Source of the DNA: Lichenostomus cassidix
Lineage: Eukaryota; Chordata; Aves; Passeriformes; Meliphagidae
Direction: 5' to 3'
Length of the DNA stretch: 64,000 nt
NCBI GenBank assembly: GCA_008360975.2
Contig: CM039192.1
Span: forward strand, 7,718,194 to 7,782,193
Shown here: positions 22,785 through 35,477 of the stretch, piece after piece
Layout of the letters: the number at the start of each line of letters is the position of its first letter
Numbering within the stretch: the first letter of the stretch is position 1
Position numbers and translations under genes: made by a program
The notes under the pieces: model-generated
The model's database searches: none
The model's input: the letters and a program-made list of their open reading frames with translations, nothing else
Told to the model about the DNA's origin: nothing

Positions 22785-24635
22785 CTGTAATGTGCAGAAG
22801 ATGGTGTTACAAAACAGAAACAGTGGCTTTGATAACATGGTGCAGACAGGGGCTCTTCCATTCTCATGAAGGCTGATGGCTACAAGGCTTTCTAAACAGA
22901 TCTGGCAGACTACCCCTGAGGCTAGCAATTTCACCAAGATTTATGATCAGTATTGGATTTGGAGATGCAAGCAATTTTGACTTCCAAAAAGAAACTATAG
23001 TACATATCCAATATATAATTCATGTGGTTTACATGAGATTTTATGAAGTCTTATAAATTTGCACCTTCAATGAGCTGTACACTCTGAACTCCATGCCACT
23101 AGCCTTTAGACAGAGCTAAGATCAAATTCAGTTCAGGAAAAAACACAGTCTTATCTCCTTAGGCTTGTTAGGAGTTTCTTTTGATCAACAATATATTTTG
23201 AAAGGTTTAACTTCCTGAATTTTCATACAATCCTGTGAAAAGGAAATGGGATCACAGTGTTCTAGTGCCTACGGAGGGGCATGGCCAACTAATTAATAAG
23301 CTCTTTTATATGCTCATATGATACACTGACATAAAATGTTGTATTTTATATTCATGCTACCATACTTGACTAATTCCTAATTAGATGCTTTCTGCTTTGC
23401 AGTGAAGCTATTTAGCTCATAGCAAACAGGCCACAAACTTAGTTAAACCAACTCCAGACTTTCACTGCACAATTGTCAATTCAAGCACTCACAGGCAGAG
23501 CCCTCTCTAAGCTACAGACCCCTGCAGACCTTCAGTGCAAACACATCAGAACACACATCAAAAGAATTACGACAAAGCAGGAAAAAATAAAGGATATCCG
23601 GAATTTCAGAAATGCATTCAGTAACCAGCACAAAAGATAATGATCAGGAAAATACTTAGCTGTTATTTTTCATGCCAGATAAACTAGAAAGATGGGAAAG
23701 TTCAGGACTTTTCCCCCCACTAGCTTTCCTTAAACAGCCACACACACTATCCAGGTAGCTAACCTAATAACAGTAACAAAGTGCAAGAGCTTGACCTCAA
23801 ACAAGAGAAGAAAGGGTTCGGAAATACTTAAATATATAATGTTTCAAGTGGTCTGAACTTGCTGAACTCAGTCTTGGATGATTTAAAACAGCTGATAAAG
23901 TCTCAAAGCCTTTAGCTGCTATGTAAACGTAGAAAGTGCAGTCATGATTACCTACCCTCTGCACGCTGGAAAAGAAAACAGTGCTATATTTAAGCAGAGA
24001 AGAAAAAAACCCCACAACTTCTGTTTAAATTTAAATACTGAAGTGAAGAAGCTGACCATGGACAAAGACTAACACAAAGAAAGAAGCACCAAGTGGATTA
24101 GCTTAGAGTGAATATTGTGAATCCAAACCAACTTGTTGCTGTAAGAAAAGGAGCTTAGTTCTAGGATAGCTTTTGATACAGTCTGATAGAACACTGTCAT
24201 ATGTAAACTTGGGAGCTGTATTTTGTGTGAAGCTGATACAAGGTGCGAGATAAACCTCACTGGAAAATGAGTCCATGTGTATTAAAAGCTCATTTTCAAT
24301 GGAATTTAACTGAGCAGAGATTTTATAGAAGGTTTATGGATCTGCTATCACACACTACTGTCAGCAATCCTAAGAATGATGGCACATAAAATACACCCAT
24401 TAAATCTGCAGATAAGGCTACAAGGATATTACATCAGGATTGAGGAATAGGTCCTGCCTTGGACACAAGGAAAGACTTCTTGACACACATTCATCTACCA
24501 CCTCTGCTGCTGTTCCATCCTGTTGCCCACAAATGACTGGTGGAAATACCTTGTATGTAAGATTATGCTGGTAAGAAAATGCAGGTTAAGTACCTCAGGA
24601 CTGAGAGGTTATACAAGTACAGCACAAGCACTTAC
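22785..24635 (-). other. GLG1: GLG1 intron 24 (1.9 kb)
   Basis: AT-rich intron with no recognisable element. Confidence 0.75.
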
Positions 24636-24756
24636 GGCGTCCTCTCCCTGGCGGAATGGCAGCACAGTGGTGTTTGATGTCTAGGGCACAGGCTGTGTGG
24701 AGCACTGGGTCAACAAATATATCTGCTTTGCTTTCCTTCAGCATGTTGAGCACTTC
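24636..24756 (-). CDS. GLG1: GLG1 exon 24
   Basis: Residues 903-942 plus one base: EVLNMLKESKADIFVDPVLH then TACALDIKHHCAAIPPGRGR. It has AC and HC cysteines of the last lumenal repeat. The acceptor is CCTCCATAG and the donor GTAAGT. Confidence 0.96.
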
Positions 24757-25359
24757 CTATGGAGGAGGAAATTACAAGTACATCTCAGAAAAGGGAGAGA
24801 GAACACAACTCATGCTGATCAATGTCTCTGAAAGGTGTATCATCTTTTTAAATCCAGGATCATGGGAAAATCCACCACTGTCCTTGGATGAGGCTATGAA
24901 TGCTGGTTTAGGCTCAATTGTCCTGGTTTGTAACATTCATTAAGATATTCATATTAATCTAAACTACAAAGACAATATGCCGGAATTACTTCAGTTAGAA
25001 CTGAAATCAGGTGCCAAAGCCATGGCACAATTCATACTGCCCTCGATGACACAGCCTGGGCCTAGGAAAGCCTGCAATGGAGAGACAGCACCAAAAACAG
25101 ATTAGTAAGAAGAACCTTTGGCAACCATAATCAAGAAAGCATTCAAGTCTGGAATTGCAAAGGAGAACTCTCAACACAATTTTCACTGGCAAATTGAAAC
25201 TGAATTGAATCACTGCAGGCCAGAACTGAGATGAATAGGGAAATTTCAGCGTTCTGGCCTCATACTAGCTAGAACATGACCTAGGCTGTGATCTGGAAAA
25301 ATCAGAGACTTCTGCAGGGATAGGAGCTCTTGAGAGCACATCCAATTTATTTTCTTTAC

Positions 25360-25467
25360 CTTCTTGCACATCTCAGTTTTTATTTTCAGCAGATTCACTT
25401 TCAGACATTCTTCCACCTGCCCAGTCTGCTCCTGAGCTGCTGCTTCTTCTGCACACAAGCTGGAAAT
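25360..25467 (-). CDS. GLG1: GLG1 exon 23
   Basis: Residues 867-902: ISSLCAEEAAAQEQTGQVEE then CLKVNLLKIKTEMCKK. The acceptor CAAAATAG is used; another AG 8 nt downstream would break the frame. Phase 0 at both ends. The donor is GTAAAG. Confidence 0.95.
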
Positions 25468-26112
25468 CTATTTTGAAAGAGGTGTTTTAACATAAGTAGT
25501 TCACAACAATCATTCTGCCTTTTAGCACATTTATATCTCAATATGTTAGTTCATCACAGGGTGCAGCTAAAGAATACATGATGAGATTCCTTCCCCCCCA
25601 AAATCCCCAAAGCCAAATGCAGCCTGGCTCATGCAATATGCATAACCCTTTGAAACCCAGCAGCAAGAAGTCAATATTGCTGAGCTGAGGAGGAGGGCAA
25701 GGAAGAAAACAGCATGGAGAGAATGTGAAAGTATGAAATAAGTAACACTTGAAGCATGACCAACTCTGTTAGCAAAACTGAAAACTCAAAAAGCCTGACT
25801 GTATTCCAGTTAAGGCTGACAAGACCAGAGAACTAGTTTCTTTTTGACAACAGGAAAGAAGTATTTTTCCATAGTCATGCATACTGATGGGATCCCAGAT
25901 GAAAAAATTAACTTCATATTAGCACTGCGCACAAAACTGCAATTCTTGCACACTAGGCAAAAGTCACAAGCAAAGAACCTGACTAGCTTGAAGCAGCTCA
26001 CAGGATTTTTTTGTTTTACTTATTAGGAAAGTTCATGTTTTGACAAACAAAAATCTGTTACATGAAGAGAGCTTTCATCCTGAAAAAGTAGCTATGGAGT
26101 TACTTCTCCTAC

Positions 26113-26214
26113 CTCATCAGAACAGTGCATCTGAAGCTGGGGATCCAGCCGATAATCAAGGGCTGATTCCTGGATTATCACCCGAATTTGGTCCTCACAG
26201 TCTGGAGAGAGACG
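26113..26214 (-). CDS. GLG1: GLG1 exon 22
   Basis: Residues 833-866: RLSPDCEDQIRVIIQESALD then YRLDPQLQMHCSDE. The acceptor CCTGATAG at 26215-26216 is chosen over the stronger-looking CTCTCCAG 13 nt inside the exon, because only the first keeps phase 0 and restores RLS as in mammals. The donor is GTAGGA. The preceding intron is 220 bp. Confidence 0.94.
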
Positions 26215-26434
26215 CTATCAGGAGGAGAAAGTCATTAACTCACTCAGTGACCTTCAGAAATCAACCACCTTGTATTTTAACCTGTATTCCGTAATACTTC
26301 TATAGGAACATAAAAACCTCCTTTATGTATAGCCTGCAACATATGTTGAACACACCACAAGCCCAAGCTTGATTTGTTATTCAGTGGCTGTTGATCAGCA
26401 CATTTCCTCATTTGCAGGCACCAGCTCTACTCAC

Positions 26435-26577
26435 CTGGTCTGCGTATTTCAACTTCAGGCATGAGATGACTTGTCCTTCCAACTCTGTATCATCCTTGGC
26501 CCTATTCAGAATGTTTTGGCAGAATTTTGGTATGTCTGCTTTGCACGCCTTTCTGAGCACGGGGTTTAAGCGGTAAT
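26435..26577 (-). CDS. GLG1: GLG1 exon 21
   Basis: Residues 785-832: DYRLNPVLRKACKADIPKFC, QNILNRAKDDTELEGQVISC and LKLKYADQ. This is a nearly complete GLG1 repeat with the DYRL...AC...FC...SCL pattern. The acceptor is TCCTGGTTAG and the donor GTGAGT. Confidence 0.96.
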
Positions 26578-26922
26578 CTAACCAGGACAGATGACAGCAC
26601 TTCATTAGAGCACTCATCTCTTTGGATTATAGAACATAACACTCAAAAAACAAAGAGAGATAGAAATTTCCTGGACAACATTATACCACCAAGGAACATA
26701 ATTTTTGGGAGAAATAGTATTTTTCCACACTAGCATTTCAATTTGTGAGGTAGGAGCTTCAGGAATAAAGAGGATTCAACAACACATGCTGAACCTCAAG
26801 AACTTGACTAAGGTCAATGTGTACATGGAAAACCATAAAGCAGAATAAAACAAAACTGATACTCTTCCAGCCATGCTGAATAGCTCAGGTAAGCAAGTTC
26901 TGTTTTTTTCAGAAAAAGATAC

Positions 26923-27046
26923 CTGTGTTCTGTGTAATCTGGCGCTTGGTAATCATCTGCTTGCATTTAGGATCCATCACTTCACTGTTCTTGTTTTGTT
27001 TCAAACACTGCAACATGTTTTTTGAATCCGCCTCTGGACAAAACCG
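26923..27046 (-). CDS. GLG1: GLG1 exon 20
   Basis: Residues 744-784 plus one base: RFCPEADSKNMLQCLKQNKN, SEVMDPKCKQMITKRQITQN and T. Three cysteines. The acceptor is TTTTCATAG and the donor GTATCT. Confidence 0.95.
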
Positions 27047-27634
27047 CTATGAAAAAAACCCCAAACCCCAAAAAGTTTCATCACTAAAAGCACTTGAATA
27101 AACAAAATCCAAACCCAATTCTGCCTACTGTGAAAGAGTGTCTTGTATGAACATTCATTGTTGCTTTCTACATGGTACGATTTCCAGCCATCATTTCTAA
27201 TTTTAAGTTTTACATAATTTTGCGTGCTTTACCAGTTTGATAAAAGTCTCTGTGCACCAGGTCAGGAGCAAACTGACGATTTTACTCTTCTCTGTAATCA
27301 TAACTTCTTCACCCTTGCTAAAAGCCAATCCAAATCCAAACTGACTGGGTGAAAACTGTATTAGAAGCCTCAGCACAGACTCCCTCCTCAATTCTGCCGG
27401 CGGTTGGGAAGACAAATTTATTAGTGCACAGGCTTTGATCGGGAAGTTGAAAGAGAAGAGCCCTGAAGAAACCTCAGCCTGATTCAGAGTTAAGAAACAG
27501 ATTACGTTGCAAAAAAAGCAATCATACTTCTGAAAGAGCACAGCAGTATTTTAACAAACCTTTATGGGACGCTCAAAGCTGATAGAGCTCTTATGTCCCA
27601 ATCTCACCCTCTTAAATGAACACACTGCCATTAC

Positions 27635-27772
27635 CTTGATCATCTGCTTGCAGACTCTCATGAGCGTGTAGTCCAGTTCTGGGTCCATCATCTCTGTCTC
27701 CTGCAGTTTAAATACCTTCTGGTGGCACCGTGTACTCAACTGCTTCTTGATTTCTTTTAGGCATTCGATAAT
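27635..27772 (-). CDS. GLG1: GLG1 exon 19
   Basis: Residues 698-743: IIECLKEIKKQLSTRCHQKV, FKLQETEMMDPELDYTLMRV and CKQMIK. Three cysteines, phase 0 at both ends. The acceptor is GTGTTGTAG and the donor GTAATG. Confidence 0.96.
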
Positions 27773-28306
27773 CTACAACACAGCATTGCAGGCATAATGG
27801 ACACGTTGATACGATTCTGCCGTACACAGCTATGTGTTCCCCTAATGACCACCTTCACCTTATTTGGCCAGTTAAGATCCCAATGCCAAGATTTTATCCA
27901 AGTCATTACCAATGCTTATTTCCAGGACTTGCTTTAAGCTCATCTATTCTCACAAAGATTTAATGAGATGAAGAAGTTCTCTTGGACTTACTCCAAACCC
28001 ACAAATGTCATCCTGCAGACATTATGCCTAAGAAAGCTTTAGCAATATTTGCAGTAACCAGTTGCTAATAGCTTAAAACCAGCATTAACTGAAGAATGAA
28101 GTGCTCACAGCATTGCATTCACCAGGTATTAACGCTTGCGTACCAGCGGGAAAAAAAGAAATTAACATTCTGAAGTACTACCAAAATATTTGAGTGGTAT
28201 CAAAACGAAAATCTCAAGTTGCACTTACAGGGGCAAAAGTGTTCTTCAAAAGTTTTCTGAAATGAAAGTACAAATTAAATTGTAAATTATTAATAAATTC
28301 CATTAC

Positions 28307-28399
28307 CTGAGCATTGCCATAGGGCACATTCTGGCAGTAATTCTTGATGTCACTTTTACAAGCCTCATACAGTTCTGGTTCAAGTCTGATATCCTCAGT
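28307..28399 (-). CDS. GLG1: GLG1 exon 18
   Basis: Residues 667-697: TEDIRLEPELYEACKSDIKN then YCQNVPYGNAQ. Phase 0 at both ends. The acceptor is TTCCTGCAG and the donor GTAATG. YCQNV differs from the mammalian FCSAV, so this repeat is a little less conserved. Confidence 0.95.
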
Positions 28400-29392
28400 C
28401 TGCAGGAAAAAATACAATATGAACCTTAAAGTAAGATTCAAGACTACTTTACTTTTTTAATCTCTTAACTGAAGACCTCTACTCACAAAAAGTAAGCAAC
28501 CCTCACAATGGGCATTCAGTTTCTTTGAATGTAAGGGTCTTAGGTGTGAACAATGGTTTTAGTAGGAAATCAACTTTGGAATTCCCTGCCGTGATCAGTC
28601 AGCTTTTTAAACCAAAGAAAGGGTTTAAATCAAATGATAGAGCTAGCAAGTTTTTGTCACTGCTTCCCCTAAATGGGCATCATCACAACTATCCAAGACA
28701 ACTGAAATCTTTCCATGTGAAAGCTAAAGGACATATTAACAGCCACCCATCTAGTAGGTAACCTGGAGGATGCGAATGAAGTTTCCTGGTTTTGGTGATG
28801 CCCAGAATCTGAATTTTTCCATACAAAGGCAAGAGTGCTGCCTCTTCTGACACAGACCTACTTAAGGTGAAGCTTTAACACTTAAACAGTATCTACTGGA
28901 CAAAGACCTTAAGAGTTTATTACTGCAAGCACTGCAGCAGGAAGTCAAGAGGCAGCTTTGCCTACCAGAACAAACACTACTCCTATTTATCCACTGAGCA
29001 ACTTGGAGCAGCTGGAGTCGAGTTGCTTCATCTGTGCTTGTTTCCTCAGTCTGTAAAATGAAGCTTTTGTTCTCTCCTAGAGGACGTTAAGGACATCAGA
29101 ATGTGTAGCACGTTGCTAACACTAAACATAATCACTTCTAGCTGAAATTCCAATGACCATTTAGCTTGCCTTAGCCTTCGTGAGACTATATTTAAGGCAT
29201 TAAAGTAGACAATCAGTACTTTCACCGTGAAGGGCAATTGAGCCTTGTGTTGTAAGAAAAGTGGAAAAAATAAAACAGATACATCTTACAAATGAGCTTC
29301 CTTTTTTTCCCTGAAGGTGGACAAACCAGGAAGCTAAAATTGAAGGACCTCACTAGAAGAGCAGGGAGAACAAGAGTTTCAGGTATGTTTAC

Positions 29393-29510
29393 CATCTCTA
29401 GCTCCTCCACACGCAGCTGTTTGCGGCACTTCAGAGAGACTCTGTGCTCCTTGGCATCCTGCAAAGTATCATTGCGCACAGTTGTGCTAAGACAGATCAC
29501 TACATCCACC
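29393..29510 (-). CDS. GLG1: GLG1 exon 17
   Basis: Residues 627-666: KVDVVICLSTTVRNDTLQDA then KEHRVSLKCRKQLRVEELEM. NDT is the fifth glycosylation sequon. Ends in phase 0. The acceptor is TTTTCTGCAG and the donor GTAAAC. Confidence 0.96.
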
Positions 29511-30373
29511 CTGCAGAAAAGAAAAAAGCTTTTCACTCATACACCCTTCACTAAGACCAGCCAAGGTTGGTATTGGATTACCACACCAGAGAAAACAATT
29601 CCTATAATCCAAACACAGTATGAAGTCGTTGTGCATCTGTGCTTACTTCTGGGTACAGGTCTATGTACAGTAACTGGATCACAATTAAAACCTAAACTGG
29701 AGTCTAGATCAGCAGACAGGAAGACATTCAAAATCCCACCAATTCCTCTGCCCAGCAAGGCCTCTGCTCTTAAGTCATCTCAGCACTTTAGAAACACTTT
29801 GCTTCATCTCAGAAATAGATGAAGGTGAATACCTACATAGCATTGCAAGCAATCCTTTTACACCATGGGAAGGGCATTTATCTCATAAAATGCAAATAGT
29901 CTTGCTATCCACAGACAGGACTGACCTTGTGTGTAATTTAGCCTTACACTATTGCAGTAGGACATTAAAAAAAAAAACCCTTAGACTGCAGTGAATAAAC
30001 CAGATAAAACAAGTGGGATATTTTCCCTTCCCAGATCACCAAATAGAACAACAGTAGTCTGCCTCCTAGAAAACTATGAATCTAGCAAGGATATAAAACA
30101 TTCTGGGACATGCAGTCCACTAATTATAATAATTAGCTAATTTCACAGCAAGTAAAATAAAGAGGAGAGGCTTCTACCCAGGAATAAGGCAGAAGTAATT
30201 TTAAGAGGAAGGCCTCTACCTTAAGCATCTGCAGAACACAGTCACTAAGGGAACACATACAAAACAATCAGCCTTTAAAGGAAGTCCAGAATTTTCTGTC
30301 CTATCATGAAATAACCTGTCACTTAATTACATATTTACACAATCAGACTGCTGTTTGGTCAGGCACTACATAC

Positions 30374-30462
30374 TTTTTTTTGATGTTGGGGCACAGTTTC
30401 AGCACATCCTCCTTGCAAGCCATTTTAAACTTATATGAGAACCTAAAATCTTTCATTTGAAC
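30374..30462 (-). CDS. GLG1: GLG1 exon 16
   Basis: Residues 598-626 plus two bases: VQMKDFRFSYKFKMACKEDV then LKLCPNIKK. The exon ends in a run of eight A (30374-30381) directly before the donor GTATGT, and the split codon makes a third Lys. The acceptor is CTCTTGCAG. Confidence 0.95.
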
Positions 30463-30858
30463 CTGCAAGAGAGAAATGGGGAGAAAAACAGCTTTGGTCA
30501 TCTGGAGTTAGGAAAAAAAAGTGCTGGCCAAAAGAACACTTGTTGAATCATACAATTAGCACATACTTCTGTTCAAATTTATTAACGTGGAGGCAAGGGG
30601 GATGCTGCACTGCTGAAGAAATTGGGACCCTGTCTACCATATGCCAGGGAGGAAGGAGGGGTTGAAAAGAACTCATCTCCAGAAGTGACCATTTATGACC
30701 AGGCACGCAAATACAGCAGTCTGAATTCACAAGAGCTCTTTAAATATAGTGGAAAATCAATTCCAAAGAAGGAAAGTTTTCATAATTAGCTAATTCCTAT
30801 CAACACTCTGAAAGAACAGAACAGGCTTCCACTGATAGCAGAGAAAAGCATTGCTTAC

Positions 30859-30972
30859 CAGCTGGAAGTGAGTAACACCAATTGCACATTTTTCATTCAT
30901 TTCCTTCTGGTGTTTGTTCTGTATTAGACACTCCATCAGGTCTCCAGAATCAATCTGGTTATCTGCAACCTC
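30859..30972 (-). CDS. GLG1: GLG1 exon 15
   Basis: Residues 560-597: EVADNQIDSGDLMECLIQNK then HQKEMNEKCAIGVTHFQL. It supplies the CL...C half that completes the repeat begun in exon 14. Phase 0 at both ends. The acceptor is TTCTTTAG and the donor GTAAGC. Confidence 0.95.
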
Positions 30973-31652
30973 CTAAAGAAGAGATGAAAGGCTTAAAAAT
31001 TAGCTACTCTTACAAGTCATAGGTTTTATGCTCTTTTAGCCCACTGTGACCAGGAAATATGGAACTTACAGTCCCACTCTCCATGGTGAGCTCACTATAT
31101 TAACTGATCACCCTAGAGGTGCACCACACAACTCCAGTACACAACTATGTTTATACAGTTCAAAAAATAACCACCACAGAAACACACACACACTTTAGAC
31201 TCAGGAGAACACACTGCAGAGGCTCAGTGCTTACACGACATGTTACAATTAGGTGCCTTCACTGCTCTTTAACTACTCAGCCCTACATCAGTGAAGTTAT
31301 TTCAGCAGCGCTGAGCAGCTGCACAGAGTGGCTAGACACACTGCCTGCATGTAAAGAAGGTAAAAAGTCTAGTATTTAACTCACTGTAAGGGGTGATTTT
31401 TGCAATTACAGAGCAATTTTCATCTTCAAACTAGCTTTTATGCTAGGGCTCTGACAACAGCAGAAAGACTAGGTGGAACTAAGAATTTTTATTTTAGGGT
31501 GATTTTTTAATTAAGGGTTTTTGGAACTGATTGCCTCTGATTTTACTTCTGAAGTGTAGCAAGAACTAATACTAAAACTCTCTAAACTTTCCCACTGAGC
31601 TTTTTCCTCAAAGATACCCACTTTTTGGGTAAAGATATTGCAGAGTACTCAC

Positions 31653-31715
31653 ATGACAGAATGTCTGGATAATGGGCTCACATGCTCTCATCAGCAAGGC
31701 TTCAATTTGAATGTC
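31653..31715 (-). CDS. GLG1: GLG1 exon 14 (63 nt)
   Basis: Residues 539-559: DIQIEALLMRACEPIIQTFC then H. Phase 0 at both ends. It carries the AC...FC half of a GLG1 repeat. The acceptor is TTTTCTGCAG and the donor GTGAGT. Confidence 0.95.
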
Positions 31716-32493
31716 CTGCAGAAAACAGAGCTTTTCATTTTCACAGTAAATGCACAAGAGAAAGAGGCTCTGGAAAAAACTGTGGTAACAATTCAAATTC
31801 AACCCAGTTTACAGGATTTTGAAAAATGCAATCCAGACAGCTTTCTCATTTAGCTCTGGAAATCATGGGGTTCACTCTTGCCAACATGGTAAATGCAAGA
31901 CAAGCTTTCCAGCTTAAGGGAAGAGCCTGGTCTCCACAGACACTCCTGGCTTGGATAATTCAGCCATTCTCCTTCAAACTGGGTGCTAGACCATTAGAAA
32001 TCACCTTACACCTACGTAGGAATTGAAGATTTAGCACAGTTCTGAGCAAACCAAAGTTTCTAACCACTGGAAGACAGCTTTCCCTAGGACAGAATGTAAA
32101 TTTTAAGAGATATGGGGAACAGTCTGGGGCTCAAGAGTCAAATATGCAGCTTCATAAAACAGGTAAAGCTGCCAACCACACTGAAAATCTCTACTGATGT
32201 ACTTCATAGTCCTTGCTTGCAAAATTTTTGGGACTGGGAGGGAAGCTGCAATACAGTACTCAAAACTACTTGCAAGACCAAAATCTCAAGTCCCATCACG
32301 TATCTTGACTTGTACTAAAGGCAACTGGGTTCCTGTGCCAATCTTAGTTTCAGTTTCACAAGTGATCTTTAAAGCAGGAGAAATGGCATCAACAGTATAA
32401 AATCCTGAAGTGTCGTTCACTTCTCTTCCTCAAGAACTTCCATGAAAACTTCCACTGTATGGGATAAAAGGGATGTTCTTTGATCCCAGAATA

Positions 32494-32550
32494 CTGCAGC
32501 TCCTCTAACCTCAGAGCTGCAGAACATTTCTGCAGCTCCTCTAACCTCAG
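32494..32550. repeat. Short tandem duplication, 36-bp period
   Basis: A 21-bp segment starting CTGCAGCTCCTCTAACCTCA occurs at 32494-32514 and 32530-32550. It lies in GLG1 intron 13, about 80 bp beyond the exon 13 donor. Confidence 0.88.
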
Positions 32551-32631
32551 TTTTTTTTATTGGTATTCAAATGACATGCTCTACTAGATATGCTCAACTA
32601 CTCCCTTTACCCCAGGCTGAAAACCACTCAC

Positions 32632-32718
32632 CTCAGACTCCAGCTCTGTGAGGTTTCCCACTATGTCTCTGCAATCAGACACCAAGTCATCAAGATGGTC
32701 CTGAAGGCATTCCAACTC
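32632..32718 (-). CDS. GLG1: GLG1 exon 13
   Basis: Residues 510-538: ELECLQDHLDDLVSDCRDIV then GNLTELESE. NLT is the fourth sequon. The exon is phase 0 at both ends. The acceptor is TTTCTGTAG and the donor GTGAGT. It is too short to stand out as an open frame but matches mammals closely. Confidence 0.95.
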
Positions 32719-33511
32719 CTACAGAAACAGACATTTTAGTGTGTGGTCCAAGAATCCAAGCTGAAATTTTGGGCTTAAAACATCTATACGCATGTGAAAT
32801 TGCCCTCCTTTTTGTAAAGTCCTAAATTTCATTTAATCCCACTCCTCTACTAGCACTCCCAGAACACACACATATAGTAGCGACTGAGAATGTTGGTCTA
32901 GGATGTTACCACTTCTTCTCAAAAGCTGCATGATGTGCTTTCATTTCTGGAATATCACATATAATTTGCCCTTTCCATAACCTTAAAGAGAGGTTCGTTA
33001 CGCAAATTACAACCTGTGATAGGCACTTCAAAAATACTGTGATGTCTACAGCATCTGCTGCAGAATGCTCCCTTTGCTACAGCCCACCTAGGGCACAGCA
33101 ATTTAACATAAAAGTATTTGTTGAAACTTTGTTAAGTAGCTGCAGATGTTAGTGCAGTGCTGTATAAACACAGGAAGCAGGTCAGTATTTGCCAAATGGA
33201 AATGGGATAAAGTTTAAGTGGGAAATATCAAGCCTGCAGTAGAATATTACAAGTAAGAGGTTGAGGGAAGTAGGATTGCTTCATTAAAGCCCTTTTTGCT
33301 AACTATCCCATTCTCTCTTCTCATTCCACTACACATTTGAACATGCAAAGCTTCTTTGCATTGCCTCTAAGTCTGGTGTAGATTGTTTCATACTGGACTA
33401 ATTTTTAACACCTTCTCCACTATAAAGAGAAGCAGCAAGATATCCCTTTATCCCTTTTTTGTCCTTTCCAGCCCTTTGCAAACAAAGTAGCGATGATATT
33501 GTGTACAGTAC

Positions 33512-33649
33512 CTGCCCTGTCTCTGTTTTTTCACTGCACCACTTCCCCAGGTCAATCATGCACTTGTCCTGGAGGGCTGGGTCCAGCTTCACATCCATGG
33601 CTCGCTGATGGAGGATTCTCTGGACCTCTGCTCTGCACTCTCGTGATAG
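33512..33649 (-). CDS. GLG1: GLG1 exon 12
   Basis: Residues 464-509: LSRECRAEVQRILHQRAMDV, KLDPALQDKCMIDLGKWCSE and KTETGQ. Three cysteines, phase 0 at both ends. The acceptor is CTCTTTGCAG and the donor GTACTG. Confidence 0.96.
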
Positions 33650-35323
33650 CTGCAAAGAGGATAGGGGGTGTTTGGCATATAAGGTCCCTAAATCCACACA
33701 GAGCAAACAAGGCGCTCTCAGGTAAGGTTCTCAGAGTGACCACAAATGCCATCAGCAGCCCCAGAAGGCACAAGAGTCCTGCACTGCTCAGCATAGGCCT
33801 GCCAGGGCCCCCCCAAGCAATTTCGGTTCCAAAACAGCTTGGAACTATGTCATTTAGTTTAGATAGACGCTCTTCTCATTCTGCTAAGTTTAATTTTATA
33901 TTCTTAAACCTCTACTTTGATTTTGTGAAATGAGATGTCACAGCAGGTCCCCAGGCTATCTGCTGCACCATCCCCCTTCACTCAAGGCTACAGACTGATT
34001 CTGCAGAAGAAAGTCAAAGTAGCTCATGCCCTCAATACCAAACAGGAAGCCCAGAATAAGGCAATACAGTCCAGATGTAATTTCTTCTCAGCAATCCCCA
34101 CTGCAGCACATCGGAGTCAGCACTTGCAAGACAGGAAGAAAGAAACTGTAGAAAACCAAAGGATGCTGGTGTGGTGCTTATCAGATCTAAAATGCACCAG
34201 CTGAAGATCAAACCTTCATACATTTAAAGATCCATACCACTGCAAGTTACCTAGCATTCTGTCAACAGCGCTGGAAAGCGGTACAGGTCTAACCTCCTAT
34301 GAGTTTGCTCCCAAGACTAAATTTCAAAATGACAGCTGCCCCCTTAGCCTACTTCCCAAAAGAAAAACACACTTAAAAACCTTTTCTCTCTCTGATAGAT
34401 TATTTGCAGGGTGGCTATTGATTTCTTTGGTCAGCACGAATACAAAACAGAATGAAAAAGTCTCAACTCAGCAGACTAAGAAACTGCATTAAAAAATTTA
34501 TTCCTAAAAGAGGTGGTTTCAATCAATACTTGACCTCTGCCCCAAAAGACCTTTTAAATCAAGCTGTGGAAATTAATTTTTAAGCTGGGCCATTGTGTAA
34601 ACCCACCAACTCCTAGGGGCTGTGTACACTACAGTGCCAAAAGAAGTGGAACTGAGTACCCAGGTGCTTTCATCTGAGTGCCCTGCTAAAGGCACGAGAG
34701 GGCAGCAAACTTGAAAAGAGCAGCTCTACCACAAATGCGATTATGGTGAATCTTCAGACTGCAGGGCAGCAAGTCAGATCCCCACTGTCTTCTTTAAAGA
34801 CAGCATAAGCACATTTACCAGTACAGCATGCTCCAAAGAACTGGAAGGATGCATTATATCAATAGGAAGAATTAAATGGAATATAATCCAAAGCTGGGCA
34901 CAAATCAAAACTTAATTAGAAACAGCCGAGGAAAGCTGATCTTGAAACTCCTTTTTGCCCAAAACCAATTTTGCAGCTATGCTGGCTATCTACAAGGAAT
35001 CACATTCCTCTTTGGAAAGACATGAGGGAGGACTTGCACTGCATTTGAACAGAAATGTAAGTCGGTGTCAGCACACAATTCCCTCCATGGGTCCATGTCA
35101 CATCCTGATGGCCTATTTTGTCTTACCAGAACAACCACCTAGACCTTCAGGGCACCCTTGAGGAGCTGGGCACGCGAAGCAGCACAACTACCACCTACAG
35201 TAAGTGATTTAAAGTAGATTTTTTGAGTTCCAGGAGTTTTAGCACAGCATGTCCAACTCCCAAACGTGTGTGCAACCTTTCTACCACAGATGAACAAGCA
35301 GCAAGCTGCCTATTAGCACTTAC

Positions 35324-35477
35324 CCTCCTTCCTTGCTCCTCTGTTCGATATGCATGCCTGTACAAGCAGGAGAAAACAGCCCCTGGAGGCATCAGCTCGC
35401 TGGTCTCATTCCAGCCATGGGTATGGCAGAGGCGGGAAGCATCTCCCTGACACTTGCGGTAAAGGACTGTGTCCAAT
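35324..35477 (-). CDS. GLG1: GLG1 exon 11
   Basis: Residues 412-463: KLDTVLYRKCQGDASRLCHT, HGWNETSELMPPGAVFSCLY and RHAYRTEEQGRR. NET is the third glycosylation sequon. It has three cysteines. The acceptor is TGTTTGCAG and the donor GTAAGT. Confidence 0.96.

Noticed and set aside
29292..29822. 176-codon open frame on the plus strand
   Set aside because: It runs antisense across GLG1 exon 17 (29393-29510) and intron sequence, has no recognisable domain, and is a shadow of the real exon.
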